Below, piece after piece: positions 50,939-60,627 of a stretch of DNA of 64,000 bases (position 1 is the stretch's first letter; every line of letters starts with the position of its first letter). The DNA lies in the NCBI RefSeq assembly GCF_009208105.1, contig NZ_WFKL01000001.1:1674001-1738000 (forward strand), written 5' to 3'. Made by a program: the position numbers and the translations under genes. Under the pieces are notes generated by a model. It searched no databases and had not been told where the DNA came from. It saw only the letters and a program-made list of their open reading frames with translations. Source of the DNA: Rouxiella sp. S1S-2 (GTDB lineage Bacteria > Pseudomonadota > Gammaproteobacteria > Enterobacterales > Enterobacteriaceae).

Positions 50939-50963
50939 AATCGATTTCATTGGTTGAATAATA

Positions 50964-51003
50964 AAGGGCATAATATGGCGACATATTGTGCCCTTGTTTT
51001 TTT
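50964..51003 (+). terminator. Terminator of gyrA
   Basis: AAGGGCATAATAT (50964–50976) pairs with ATATTGTGCCCTT (50983–50995) with one G·T pair, loop GGCGAC, followed by G and seven T. Very strong. It ends only 33 nt before the rcsC start. Confidence 0.93.
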
Positions 51004-51035
51004 ATACGTTTTTACGTGATAGATATGGTAGCCGC

Positions 51036-53918
51036 TTGAAGTATTTAACTTCGTTTCGAACAACGTTAAGAATCTCCCGTTACCTGTTCAGGGTACTGGC
51101 TATCATGCTTTGGTCGCTCGGCGCACTGCTGACGACTTTCTACGTACTGAATATATTCCATAATAAAGAGTCTGAAATCCGCGAAGAGGACAACCTCAGC
51201 TACAATCAGGCCCAAAGCTACATCAGAAATACTGCAGATATTGTGCGCAGCGTAAAGGCGATGGCTGAAAAACGCCTTGGTGACTCGATAAATGGTCTGG
51301 ACATCATCAACGGCGTTCTGAGCACCAAAAATGTCACCCCTTCCTATCATTCACCTTTTAGCGACTCTGATTGCTCACAAGTCACTGAAAGTAATCACAA
51401 CGCGTTGACCTCGCTGGGCAATATGATCCAGTATTGGAAGGATAACTTCTCCGATGATTATGACCTGAAGAGGGTGTTCTACATCGGCGGCGAGAATCTT
51501 TGCCTGGTCGACTTTGGTCTGATTGCCAACACCACGCCTATCGAGCGCGAAAACGTGCTCAAGACGCTGCACGATAAAATTATTAAATACCGCAACAGTA
51601 AAAGTCAGGACAAAGATAAAAGTCAGTACTGGGTAGAGGCGGGTTCCAATAAAGATCAGGGAAATCTTTATGTGCTGACGCCAATTTATATCGGCAATAA
51701 GTTAGAAGCGCTGATGGGCGTTCAGCAAACACTGCGTCTCGACGATTTAACGGCCTCCGGCACCTCGCACACTAGCGTCACGGTGCTTGACGCCGATGAC
51801 ACGCCGTTGATGAGTTTTTCCGATGGTGATCGTTATATTTCGATCCTTGACCGCTATCCTGCCGGGAAAAGCTATTTTGGCTACATGAACGGTTATAACG
51901 ACCTGATTTACAAAAAGCCTCTGCCGCCGTCTTCGATGAGCATCGTTTATTCCCTGCCGTTCAAGACCATCATTGAGCGTTTCAAAATTCTCATCCTCAA
52001 TGCGGTACTGCTGAACCTTTTCTCTGCGCTACTGCTTTTTGTGCTGGCATGGCTATTTGAGCGAAAAATGTTCCTTCCCGCTGAAGAGAACGCCTTCCGC
52101 CTCGAGGAGCACGAGCAGTTCAACCATAAAATTGTCGCCTCGGCGCCGGTGGGTATTTCTATTCTGCGCATCAGCGACGGGGTCAACATCCTCAGTAACG
52201 AGCTGGCGCATAACTATATTTCGATGCTGACGCACGAAGACCGACAGCGCATCACGCGTATTATCTGTGACCAGCAAACGCGGTTTATGGACATTATTAC
52301 TCGTGATAACAACAATATACAGCTCAGCTTTGTACATTCTCGCTACCGCAACGAGGACGTGGCCATCTGTGTGCTGATCGACGTCAGCGCGCGCGTCAAG
52401 ATGGAAGAGTCGCTGCAAGAAATGGCTAACGCGGCCGAGCAGGCGAGCCAGTCGAAGTCGATGTTCCTGGCGACGGTCAGTCACGAGCTGCGCACGCCGC
52501 TGTACGGCATTATCGGTAACCTCGATTTACTGCAAACTCAGGGACTGCCGCAGGGCGTTGATCGTCTGGTAACGGCGATGAACAACTCATCGGCGCTGCT
52601 GCTTAAAATCATCAGCGATATTCTCGACTTCTCGAAAATAGAGTCTGAGCAACTTAAAATCGAGCCGCAGGAGTTCTCATGTCGCGAAGTGATAACCCAC
52701 GTAGCCGGTAACTATTTGCCGCTGGTGGTTAAAAAACACCTTGCTCTCTACTGCTTTATCGAGCACAACGTGCCAGAGATTTTTGTCGGCGATCCGGTGC
52801 GTTTGCAGCAGGTGCTGTCCAATATTCTCAATAACGCCATTAAATTTACCGATACCGGTTGCATCATACTGCACGCGCGTACCTGCGGAAATTACCTGGA
52901 GTTTATGATCCGTGATACTGGCGTTGGCATTCCCGGTAAGGAAATTACTCGCCTGTTTGATCCCTTTTTCCAGGTCGGAAGCGGGGTGCAGCGGCATTTC
53001 CAGGGGACGGGGTTGGGGCTGGCGATTTGCGAAAAGCTGATCAATCTGATGGATGGCGATATTTCAGTCGATTCAGAACCGGGACTGGGCAGCGCGTTCA
53101 CCGTGCGCCTGCCGCTGTACGGGCAGAAACATCCAGCACCGCCGCCGCTGGCGTTTTGGGCGGGAAAACGTCTGTGGGTCAATATCCGCAACGGTTATCT
53201 CGAGAGCTATTTGATGCAGCTTTTACATCATCACGGCGCTGATGTTCAGCGTTGGAAGCCCGAGGATGAGAGCCGCATTGAAGACGTGCTGATCACCGAT
53301 ACGCCGCTTATTCACCGCGGTGCACTCTGTGCGCAAATCGAATTCTCAATCGACCATATTGGTCCGCCGCAGGAAAGTAGCCCCGGTTACTGGATCCACA
53401 GCACTTCAACGCCGCTGGAGATTACCTTGCTACTTAATCGTATTTATCGTCTGAACGACGTAAGCGAAAATAGCCTGGCGATGCTGCCGGAAGTTGGGGA
53501 GTCGCAGGATAATGGCGACATTAATCTGCTGGTGGTTGATGACCATCCCATTAATCGCCGACTGCTGGCAGATCAATTAGGTTCGATGGGGTATCTGGTG
53601 GTCACCGCCAATGACGGTCTCGACGCGCTTGAAGCCATGAAAGTACACTCGATTGATATCGTGCTCAGCGATGTTAACATGCCAAACTTGGACGGTTACG
53701 GCTTAACCAAACGACTGCGTGAGCTCGATTATAAACTGCCGGTCATCGGTGTAACGGCCAACGCGCTGGCCGAGCAGAAGCAGCTTTGTCTTGAGGCGGG
53801 CATGGACAACTGTCTGTCCAAGCCGGTCACGCTTGAGCAACTGCGCAAAACGCTGAGCTATTATAGCCAGCAAGTTCGTAGAAAACGCCTAAATCATTCA
53901 TCAGCAAAATCGGTTTAA
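51036..53918 (+). CDS. rcsC: RcsC, hybrid sensor histidine kinase of the Rcs phosphorelay
   Basis: Inner-membrane hybrid kinase that feeds phosphate to RcsD and then RcsB during envelope stress. From the TTG at 51036 it has 960 residues (E. coli 949). It has a first membrane helix near residues 20–42, a periplasmic domain to about 315, then a second helix. The H-box His483 is in SHELRTPLYGI, the ATP-binding domain has GTGLGLAICEKL, the RcsC-specific ABL domain follows, and the C-terminal receiver has Asp879 (LSDVNMP). TTG is chosen because LKYLTSFRTTL aligns with the E. coli start (MKYLASFRTTL). A GTG at 50988 lies inside the gyrA terminator stem. A four-codon ORF (51025–51039) ends overlapping the TTG. 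Convergent with rcsD–rcsB via dat–ddc. Confidence 0.95.
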   Translation: MKYLTSFRTTLRISRYLFRVLAIMLWSLGALLTTFYVLNIFHNKESEIREEDNLSYNQAQSYIRNTADIVRSVKAMAEKRLGDSINGLDIINGVLSTKNVTPSYHSPFSDSDCSQVTESNHNALTSLGNMIQYWKDNFSDDYDLKRVFYIGGENLCLVDFGLIANTTPIERENVLKTLHDKIIKYRNSKSQDKDKSQYWVEAGSNKDQGNLYVLTPIYIGNKLEALMGVQQTLRLDDLTASGTSHTSVTVLDADDTPLMSFSDGDRYISILDRYPAGKSYFGYMNGYNDLIYKKPLPPSSMSIVYSLPFKTIIERFKILILNAVLLNLFSALLLFVLAWLFERKMFLPAEENAFRLEEHEQFNHKIVASAPVGISILRISDGVNILSNELAHNYISMLTHEDRQRITRIICDQQTRFMDIITRDNNNIQLSFVHSRYRNEDVAICVLIDVSARVKMEESLQEMANAAEQASQSKSMFLATVSHELRTPLYGIIGNLDLLQTQGLPQGVDRLVTAMNNSSALLLKIISDILDFSKIESEQLKIEPQEFSCREVITHVAGNYLPLVVKKHLALYCFIEHNVPEIFVGDPVRLQQVLSNILNNAIKFTDTGCIILHARTCGNYLEFMIRDTGVGIPGKEITRLFDPFFQVGSGVQRHFQGTGLGLAICEKLINLMDGDISVDSEPGLGSAFTVRLPLYGQKHPAPPPLAFWAGKRLWVNIRNGYLESYLMQLLHHHGADVQRWKPEDESRIEDVLITDTPLIHRGALCAQIEFSIDHIGPPQESSPGYWIHSTSTPLEITLLLNRIYRLNDVSENSLAMLPEVGESQDNGDINLLVVDDHPINRRLLADQLGSMGYLVVTANDGLDALEAMKVHSIDIVLSDVNMPNLDGYGLTKRLRELDYKLPVIGVTANALAEQKQLCLEAGMDNCLSKPVTLEQLRKTLSYYSQQVRRKRLNHSSAKSV

Positions 53919-53957
53919 TCCGAAACTGTGGCACGTAAAATCTCCTGAATTTAAGCG

Positions 53958-53996
53958 CTTCCTGCGGCAACTTACTGTCGCAGGAGGATTTTTTTT
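53958..53996 (+). terminator. Terminator of rcsC
   Basis: CTTCCTGCG (53958–53966) pairs with CGCAGGAGG (53979–53987), one G·T pair, 12-nt loop, then nine T-rich bases. It isolates rcsC from the dat–ddc operon. Confidence 0.87.
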
Positions 53997-54216
53997 GCCC
54001 TATAAATACCCCCTCTGCAAACCCCCAACAGTATGAACGGTCACTAAATCAACAACATATTGATTCGTATGAGAAAACCATAAACATATCTAAACAAAAT
54101 TAATCATTGAGCTGGGACCTAAAAAGCCATATATTGGCCGCGCTTTTTCACAGCCTTTTTTTTTAATTCAATGATTCAATCGGGACGTTAGTGATAACCC
54201 CGGTTGTAGGAGAGAT
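53997..54216 (+). promoter_or_regulatory. dat–ddc upstream region
   Basis: 220 bp, strongly AT-rich, between the rcsC terminator and dat. It must hold the dat promoter. GGAG at about 54208 is the ribosome site. I cannot assign operators. Confidence 0.45.
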
Positions 54217-55602
54217 ATGATGACGGATAAAGTCCGTATTGATACTTTAGGTGCTAATTCATTTAATGGAAACAATGAAACCTATTTGGCGCGCCAAGCT
54301 GAATTTGAATCGAATGTTAGGAGTTATCCACGCAAGCTGCCGTTAGCCATTGCTAAAGCGCTCGGCGTTTGGATTACCGACGTTGAGAATAATCAATATC
54401 TTGATTGCCTGGCCGGTGCGGGAACGCTGGCTCTTGGACACAATCATCCTGACGTATTGCAAAGCATCCAAAATGTCATTACTAGCGGCTTGCCGTTACA
54501 TACGCTTGATCTGACGACGCCGTTGAAAGATGAGTTTTCAGCTTACCTGCTTTCTTTGCTGCCAGGTCAGGGTAAAGAGTACTGCCTGCAGTTCACCGGT
54601 CCTTCCGGCGCCGATGCAGTTGAAGCTGCACTGAAGTTGGCTAAAAAACACACTGGCCGTTCTAGCGTGATAAGCTTCTCCGGCGGCTATCATGGCATGA
54701 CGCACGGCGCACTGGCGGTAACAGGCAATCTGTCACCGAAAGAAGCAGTGAACGGCATGATGCCAGAAGTGCAGTTTATGCCTTATCCGCACGTTTACCG
54801 TTGCCCGCTGGGCATTGGCGGCGACGCTGGCGTTAAAGCATTGACCTACTATTTCGAAAACCTGATCAACGATGTTGAAAGCGGCGTCCGCAAACCTGCA
54901 GCCGTCATTCTCGAAGCCGTTCAGGGCGAGGGCGGTGTAAACCAGGCCCCTGTCGAGTGGCTGCAACGCATTCGTAAAGTGACTCAGGAACACGGCATTC
55001 TGCTGATCCTCGACGAAGTTCAGGCTGGATTCTGCCGTACCGGTAAATTCTTTGCCTTTGAACACGCGGGCATCGAGCCAGACATTATCGTAATGTCTAA
55101 AGCCGTGGGCGGTGGTTTGCCACTTGCTGTTCTGGGTATCAAGAAGCAGTTCGACGCTTGGGAACCAGGTCATCACACCGGTACTTTCCGGGGTAACCAA
55201 CTGGCTATGGCAACCGGCCTGACGACATTGCAACACCTCAAAGACAACAAGATTGCCGATAAAGTTGCCGCTCAGGGTGAGTGGTTGACCGGCAAGCTGA
55301 CCGAGCTGCAGAAACGTTATCCGGTGATAGGTAACATTCGCGGTCCGGGTCTGATGGTAGGCATCGAAATTGTGAAACCTGAAGAAGCGCAGGATCACAT
55401 GGGTTGCTACCCGGCCGATGGTCAATTGTCTGCACTGCTGCAGAAGAAGTGTTTCGAAGCAGGGCTTATTCTTGAGCGCGGCGGACGCAACGGTTGTGTT
55501 CTGCGCCTGTTGCCTTCGTTGCTGATTACCAACGACGAGTTGGGTATTTTCCTGGACAAATTTGAGCAGGCGCTGTTAGCGGCCGGCGTCAAACCTGTCT
55601 AA
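54217..55602 (+). CDS. dat: Dat, L-2,4-diaminobutyrate:2-oxoglutarate 4-aminotransferase
   Basis: Class III PLP aminotransferase that forms L-2,4-diaminobutyrate from aspartate semialdehyde and glutamate. The 461-residue protein has [19 protein letters not shown], the [11 protein letters not shown] segment, [20 protein letters not shown] and the PLP lysine Lys295 in [15 protein letters not shown]. The pattern and the ddc partner match dat of Acinetobacter and Enterobacter. Two ATG codons are adjacent at 54217 and 54220; both fit the GGAG site. The stop is 18 nt before the ddc ATG, so an operon is clear. Gene symbol taken from Acinetobacter usage. Confidence 0.92.
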   Translation: MMTDKVRIDTLGANSFNGNNETYLARQAEFESNVRSYPRKLPLAIAKALGVWITDVENNQYLDCLAGAGTLALGHNHPDVLQSIQNVITSGLPLHTLDLTTPLKDEFSAYLLSLLPGQGKEYCLQFTGPSGADAVEAALKLAKKHTGRSSVISFSGGYHGMTHGALAVTGNLSPKEAVNGMMPEVQFMPYPHVYRCPLGIGGDAGVKALTYYFENLINDVESGVRKPAAVILEAVQGEGGVNQAPVEWLQRIRKVTQEHGILLILDEVQAGFCRTGKFFAFEHAGIEPDIIVMSKAVGGGLPLAVLGIKKQFDAWEPGHHTGTFRGNQLAMATGLTTLQHLKDNKIADKVAAQGEWLTGKLTELQKRYPVIGNIRGPGLMVGIEIVKPEEAQDHMGCYPADGQLSALLQKKCFEAGLILERGGRNGCVLRLLPSLLITNDELGIFLDKFEQALLAAGVKPV

Positions 55603-55620
55603 GTGGAGCGATTGACCGAG

Positions 55621-57093
55621 ATGTCCAAGTTAAACCCGATCCTGGCGGCCTCCGCGCAAAGCACCGAGGCATACCAGCAGGCGATCGCCCAGAGTAGTGA
55701 AGCCGTAGTGCAGTGGCTGCAGCAGCCCGAGATGTATCAGGGTAAAACCGTTGCCGAACTGCGCGAACGCATCACGCTGGACTTCAATCCTCAGGGCCTG
55801 GGCAACCAGGCCGCTATTGAGCGTGCGATTGAGTACTTTTTAAAAGACAGCCTGTCGGTGCATCACCCACAGTGCGTCGCACACTTACACTGCCCAAGCC
55901 TGGTGATAAGCCAGGCTGCAGAAGTGTTGATCAATGCGACTAACCAGAGCATGGACTCCTGGGACCAAAGCCCGTCAGCGACCATCATTGAGATGAAGCT
56001 GGTCGAATGGCTGCGTACTCAGGTGGGTTACCAGCCTGGCGATGCTGGTGTGTTCACCAGCGGTGGCACGCAGAGCAACCTGATGGGCCTGATGCTGGCG
56101 CGTGACGCCTTCTTTGCGCGTCAGGGACACTCAGTGCAGCAGGACGGCCTGATCGGCGACCTGAAAAAAATCAAAGTATTCTGTTCTGAAAATGCCCACT
56201 TCTCGGTGCAGAAGAACATGGCTTTGATGGGCCTCGGCTACCAGTCTGTAACGCTGGTCAAAACAGACCGCTTTGCCCGCATGGACCTGAACGATCTGGC
56301 CGAAAAAGTCGCCATGGCGCAGGCCAACGGCGAGCAGATTTTAGCGATTGTCGCGACGGCCGGTACCACTGATGCGGGTGCTATCGATCCCCTGCGCGCT
56401 ATCGCCACGCTGGCGGCAGAGCACGGTATTTGGGTGCACGTCGATGCGGCTTGGGGCGGCGCGTTGCTGCTTTCAGAAAAGTATCGCGATTATCTGGACG
56501 GCATTGAGCTGGTGGACTCCATCACTCTGGACTTCCACAAGCAGTTCTTCCAGACCATCAGCTGCGGTGCATTCCTGTTGAAAGAAGCCCGTCACTACGA
56601 GTTGATGCGCTATCAGGCGGCGTACCTGAACTCCGAGTTTGATGAAGCTCAGGGCGTACCAAACCTGGTATCCAAATCTCTGCAGACCACGCGTCGTTTC
56701 GATGCGTTGAAACTGTGGATGGGTCTGGAAGCGCTGGGACAGAAGCAATATGCCGAGATTATTGACCACGGCGTTACGCTGGCTCAGCAGGTAGCTCATT
56801 ACGTGACGGAACAGCCTTCAATGGAACTGGTGATGCAGCCGCAGTTGGCCAGCGTACTGTTCCGTTCTCGCCCGCTGCAGTTGGCTGGTGCAGATGATGC
56901 GGCCGTCGCGTTGTTAAATCAGAAGATTGGTGATGCATTGCTGGAATCCGGACGTGCCAACGTTGGCGTGACCGAGTCTAACGGCGTGACCTGTCTGAAA
57001 GTGACACTGTTGAACCCGACCGTTACGCTGCAGGACATCATTGTCTTGCTGACGCTGGTAGATGAAACTGCACAGCAATTGCTGGCCGTTTAA
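55621..57093 (+). CDS. ddc: Ddc, L-2,4-diaminobutyrate decarboxylase
   Basis: Group II PLP decarboxylase that turns L-2,4-diaminobutyrate into 1,3-diaminopropane. The 490-residue protein has FTSGGTQSNLMGLMLARDAF, HVDAAWGGALL with the PLP Asp, and the Schiff-base lysine Lys307 in LDFHKQFFQTISCGAFLL. The HVDAAW and DFHKQ motifs, together with the adjacent dat, support diaminobutyrate over other amino acids. The ATG at 55621 is used; GGAG lies 11 nt upstream. A GTG directly after the dat stop would add six residues and is less likely. Followed by a strong bidirectional terminator. Confidence 0.92.
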   Translation: MSKLNPILAASAQSTEAYQQAIAQSSEAVVQWLQQPEMYQGKTVAELRERITLDFNPQGLGNQAAIERAIEYFLKDSLSVHHPQCVAHLHCPSLVISQAAEVLINATNQSMDSWDQSPSATIIEMKLVEWLRTQVGYQPGDAGVFTSGGTQSNLMGLMLARDAFFARQGHSVQQDGLIGDLKKIKVFCSENAHFSVQKNMALMGLGYQSVTLVKTDRFARMDLNDLAEKVAMAQANGEQILAIVATAGTTDAGAIDPLRAIATLAAEHGIWVHVDAAWGGALLLSEKYRDYLDGIELVDSITLDFHKQFFQTISCGAFLLKEARHYELMRYQAAYLNSEFDEAQGVPNLVSKSLQTTRRFDALKLWMGLEALGQKQYAEIIDHGVTLAQQVAHYVTEQPSMELVMQPQLASVLFRSRPLQLAGADDAAVALLNQKIGDALLESGRANVGVTESNGVTCLKVTLLNPTVTLQDIIVLLTLVDETAQQLLAV

Positions 57094-57118
57094 TCGCGTC
57101 GTCCTGTGCTAACGCGCA

Positions 57119-57158
57119 GTAAAAAGCCGATAACACTCAAATGTTATCGGCTTTTTTA
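57119..57158. terminator. Bidirectional terminator between ddc and rcsB
   Basis: AAAAAGCCGATAACA (57121–57135) pairs perfectly with TGTTATCGGCTTTTT (57142–57156), loop CTCAAA. A- and T-runs flank both sides, so it can stop ddc and rcsB transcripts alike. Confidence 0.93.
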
Positions 57159-57206
57159 TTGCCACTGCCTGCATGTTTTATTGACGCTTATAAAGCGCCA
57201 ATAAAA

Positions 57207-57857
57207 CTAGTCTTTATCAATCGGCGTATTGCTGATTGATGAGAGATAGTTGAGCAGGGCAATATCATTTTCAACGCCCAGTTTCATCATCGCTGATTTT
57301 TTCTGGCTGCTGATGGTTTTGATGCTGCGGTTCAGCTTGCGGGCAATCTCGGTTACCAGGAAGCCTTCGGCGAAGAGACGCAGTACTTCACTCTCTTTGG
57401 GTGATAAACGCTTGTCACCGTAGCCGTTGGCGCTGATTTTTTCGAGCAGTTTGGCTACGCTGTCAGGGGTAAACTTCTTACCTTTTTGCAATGCGGCCAG
57501 TGCTTTTGGCAGGTCAGTTGGTGCGCCCTGTTTCAGCACAATCCCTTCGATATCCAAGTCCAGTACCGAGCTGAGGATAGCGGGGTTGTTGTTCATGGTT
57601 AGCACGATAATCGACAGCTGCGGGTAGTGGCGCTTGATGTATTTGATAAGCGTAATACCGTCACCGTATTTATCACCCGGCATCGACAGGTCGGTTATCA
57701 GTACATGTGCATCAAGCTTGCTGAGGCTATTGATAAGCGCAGTCGAGTCTTCAAACTCACCCACCACGTTAACCCACTCAATTTGTTCAAGGGACTTACG
57801 GATCCCGAATAAGACGATAGGATGGTCGTCGGCAATAATTACGTTCATATTGTTCAT
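57207..57857 (-). CDS. rcsB: RcsB, response regulator of the Rcs phosphorelay
   Basis: DNA-binding NarL/FixJ-type regulator for capsule, motility, acid and envelope-stress genes. The 216-residue product equals E. coli RcsB. Phospho-acceptor Asp56 is in LITDLSMPGDKYGDGI, and the C-terminal HTH has LFAEGFLVTEIARKLNRSIKTISSQKKSAM. The ATG at 57857 reproduces the E. coli N-terminus (MNNMNVIIADDHPIV); the frame is open 12 codons further but those lie in the rcsD end. It starts 4 nt after the rcsD stop, so translation is coupled. Confidence 0.97.
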   Translation of the reverse strand: MNNMNVIIADDHPIVLFGIRKSLEQIEWVNVVGEFEDSTALINSLSKLDAHVLITDLSMPGDKYGDGITLIKYIKRHYPQLSIIVLTMNNNPAILSSVLDLDIEGIVLKQGAPTDLPKALAALQKGKKFTPDSVAKLLEKISANGYGDKRLSPKESEVLRLFAEGFLVTEIARKLNRSIKTISSQKKSAMMKLGVENDIALLNYLSSISNTPIDKD

Positions 57858-57861
57858 GTGA

Positions 57862-60606
57862 TTAGCTACCTTGCTGCAGCAGTCTGGAGACAAAAGAATC
57901 GATCTGATTAATATTGTCTGAGATCATCAACACTTCACCTTCGGCGAGATGTTGTTCTAATTTTTCACACAGTTGCTTACCCGGCGTCAGGTTAAGCATG
58001 GCGAACACTCCCTTGAGCCGATGTGCGGTCTGGGAAAGCGATGTAAAATCACGACGTTGATTTTCATTATACAGTTTCTCGATATCTTCCGGTACTGTCT
58101 CGACAAATAGCGGGTAATAGTCACTCGCCAGCAGCTGCCTCACGTAGGCTTCGATTTCATCGTCGCCGGTACCGGAATCTAAATTACCATTAGTTGTGCC
58201 AGCATGACTGAATTCCAGGGACGAAGACTCGACTTCAAACTCCTCTTCTTCCAGTAATTGTTGCTCAATTAACAGTAGGGTCGCGTCTATCAGCGCACTG
58301 CCGATATTGTAATTGACGCGAATATAGCTTTTTTCCAGCTTGTGAAATCCAATCTCGTCACTGGTCAGCAGCAGCGTGTAGTTGTCACTGTGCTGCGCGT
58401 TATCGGTTAATAATACATCGTATTCGCGGGTTGGCTGCCTTTCGTCGGCAACAATACAAATTGCGCCATAGGCACTCATGATGCGCGTCACCATACCGCG
58501 GACTTCATCCGCCGTGATGTCGAGCAGTACCGTGACATCGTCCAGCAGTTTTTCATCGGTCGCTTCGGTATCAATCGCCTCAAACGTCTGTTTAACTCGT
58601 ACCGTGTAACGCGTGCCGATATCAATTTTGCTGCGTATTTCCAGCTGGCCACCTAACTTTTTGCATAACTGGTTGCACAGATAGAAGGTCAGTCCCGAGC
58701 CGTGGTTAAAACGGTCTACCAGCGTTTGGCTGAGGAACGGATAATTAAGATTGCTGATTTCCTCTTTCGACAGGCCGCTGCCTGTATCGGTAATGTGGAA
58801 AAGCAGCTGGTCGGGATGCTCGGGGTCCTGCTCACTGGTCAATGTCACTTTACCCAGGGAGGTGGAGACAATCGCGTAATCAAGCAGCAGCGAAAGGATC
58901 TTCTTCACCGCCACCGGGTCGCCGATGTAGTTATCCAGTGGGTTGGGCTGGAAGTGATTGAGCAGCACCAGCCCTTTTTGATTAATTTTGGGTAATGCTT
59001 CAAGCAACAGCTCGTCGGTCAGCGCAGCCAGCGAATAGTGCTGCTGCACAGGCTGCCAGTCCTGAGTTTCAAGACGGGTGAGCAGGGTGATGTTATCAAT
59101 CAGCGTCAGCACGCTTTTAGACTCGGTGAGCAGAGAATTATGGGTTTTTTCACGCTCGTCGTCGGCAACTGCCGTCGTCAGCTTTTCGGCCAGAGCGTGC
59201 AGTTCAATCAGGGGTTGATTAAGCTCGATGCCCAAATTGTGCAGCATGAGCTTACGCGCCTGCAGGTTTTTCTCGTGCTCGCGGCGCGCCTGCTGCAGCG
59301 TTTTGTTAACCATCGCCTCTTTATCCTGATCGTGCATCAGGAAAAGATAAGTCTCGGGCGCTATCTGGCTGCGGACCATACGGATTTCATACACTTCATT
59401 ATTGACGGTAGCCTGAATAATGCCGTGGTGCTCTCCAGCCATGTTGGCAATTTTGTCGAGGCTGAGATGAGGCAGCAACTGCTCGGCAATTTTATTGCTT
59501 ACCACCACGCTGTGGCTGCTGAAGTTGTAAATCAGCAGGCCAACGGAGAGGTTGGAAATGATCTCCTGATTCAGCGCCTGCTGAGTGTGCAACTGTTGCG
59601 CCAGATTTTCGCTTGGGCGAATATATTTATGACGGATCAGATAGATGCCCGCCATGGCCATCGCCAGCAGGATGACATTGATCAGAATTAGCCAGAAGTT
59701 GTTATGTGACAAATCGACAATCAGCGCTACCACCGGCACGCGGTAGGTGAGATTCAGCGGCGAGTTGCTTAACGGCACGCTAATGAATACCGACCAGCCC
59801 TCAAGACTGATGCTACTGCCCGCGTTTGGCTCCTGCGGTGCATCGCCTTCGTTAACCGTATCGTTGTTGCTGGTAAGCTGGAAATTGTCGCGTGCCATAC
59901 TCGACGGGAGCAAATCGCTCATCGGCAGGTCAAAGGCGATTACCGTTGCCAGATTGCCCGGGTTATTAAACGTGGTGCGCAGCGAGAAGAAGTACTCGCT
60001 AGAGTTGCGCGATTTGCGCAGGTTGGAGTAACTTTCGCGTTCGTCGAGGGTATTGGCCTGCTGCAGCATCTCGGCGCGACGCGCCTGTAATGCAGCGTTA
60101 AAATAGTTCTCTTTAAGGCGTGAATCCTGCTGCTGCATGCCTTGGGTGGTTATCAGCATCAGGCTGTTGTCTTGGCCGTTGAGGTAATACATCGAGTAGG
60201 GCTGGTTTTTAGAGCCCCACTGTTCATCAAGAAAACTCGAAATTTTTAGCGTTAAATCGAGGGTGGCCGCATCGTGGGTGCCATAAATCAGCGCATCAGT
60301 TTTTTTATGCGGCTTGTTAATGAAGAACATGTCCTGACGAAGCTTAACTTCCTGCACATTCGGCGGAATTTGCGCCAGCGGCTGACCGGTATAGTTGTCG
60401 TAGATTTTATAGGTCAAATAGCGGTAGTGATCGATACGCTTTTGCAGACGATCGCCGGTATATTGCAGCGTGCGCAGCTTGTCATTGAGGTAGGCATTGG
60501 TGTAATTGTAGCCGTAGAGTCCCAGCCCCACTGCCAGCAGCAGAATGAAGATCCAAAAAAATCGCGTGATGTTGGTCGAGGTCAGCGATAAGTATTTACT
60601 TGGCAT
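57862..60606 (-). CDS. rcsD: RcsD, phosphotransfer protein between RcsC and RcsB
   Basis: Inner-membrane histidine phosphotransferase. The 914-residue protein (E. coli 890) has two membrane helices (about 14–34 and 305–328) around a periplasmic domain and a kinase-like core that has lost its catalytic His (HNLGIELNQPL in place of an H-box). The RcsB-binding ABL domain follows, and the C-terminal HPt has phospho-His862 in TAHRLKGVFAML. It begins 21 nt after the end of an MFS gene on the same strand, so that gene may share its transcript. In E. coli ompC and micF sit upstream instead. Confidence 0.96.
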   Translation of the reverse strand: MPSKYLSLTSTNITRFFWIFILLLAVGLGLYGYNYTNAYLNDKLRTLQYTGDRLQKRIDHYRYLTYKIYDNYTGQPLAQIPPNVQEVKLRQDMFFINKPHKKTDALIYGTHDAATLDLTLKISSFLDEQWGSKNQPYSMYYLNGQDNSLMLITTQGMQQQDSRLKENYFNAALQARRAEMLQQANTLDERESYSNLRKSRNSSEYFFSLRTTFNNPGNLATVIAFDLPMSDLLPSSMARDNFQLTSNNDTVNEGDAPQEPNAGSSISLEGWSVFISVPLSNSPLNLTYRVPVVALIVDLSHNNFWLILINVILLAMAMAGIYLIRHKYIRPSENLAQQLHTQQALNQEIISNLSVGLLIYNFSSHSVVVSNKIAEQLLPHLSLDKIANMAGEHHGIIQATVNNEVYEIRMVRSQIAPETYLFLMHDQDKEAMVNKTLQQARREHEKNLQARKLMLHNLGIELNQPLIELHALAEKLTTAVADDEREKTHNSLLTESKSVLTLIDNITLLTRLETQDWQPVQQHYSLAALTDELLLEALPKINQKGLVLLNHFQPNPLDNYIGDPVAVKKILSLLLDYAIVSTSLGKVTLTSEQDPEHPDQLLFHITDTGSGLSKEEISNLNYPFLSQTLVDRFNHGSGLTFYLCNQLCKKLGGQLEIRSKIDIGTRYTVRVKQTFEAIDTEATDEKLLDDVTVLLDITADEVRGMVTRIMSAYGAICIVADERQPTREYDVLLTDNAQHSDNYTLLLTSDEIGFHKLEKSYIRVNYNIGSALIDATLLLIEQQLLEEEEFEVESSSLEFSHAGTTNGNLDSGTGDDEIEAYVRQLLASDYYPLFVETVPEDIEKLYNENQRRDFTSLSQTAHRLKGVFAMLNLTPGKQLCEKLEQHLAEGEVLMISDNINQIDSFVSRLLQQGS

Positions 60607-60627
60607 GATGGTGACGCTTTTCCTAAG

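Noticed and set aside
50988..51035. GTG start for RcsC at 50988
   Set aside because: The codon lies within the 3' arm of the gyrA terminator, and the extra 16 residues have no counterpart in RcsC.
53919..57206. dat–ddc as part of a siderophore cluster
   Set aside because: No siderophore synthetase, exporter or receptor gene is near; the two genes form an isolated unit between terminators.
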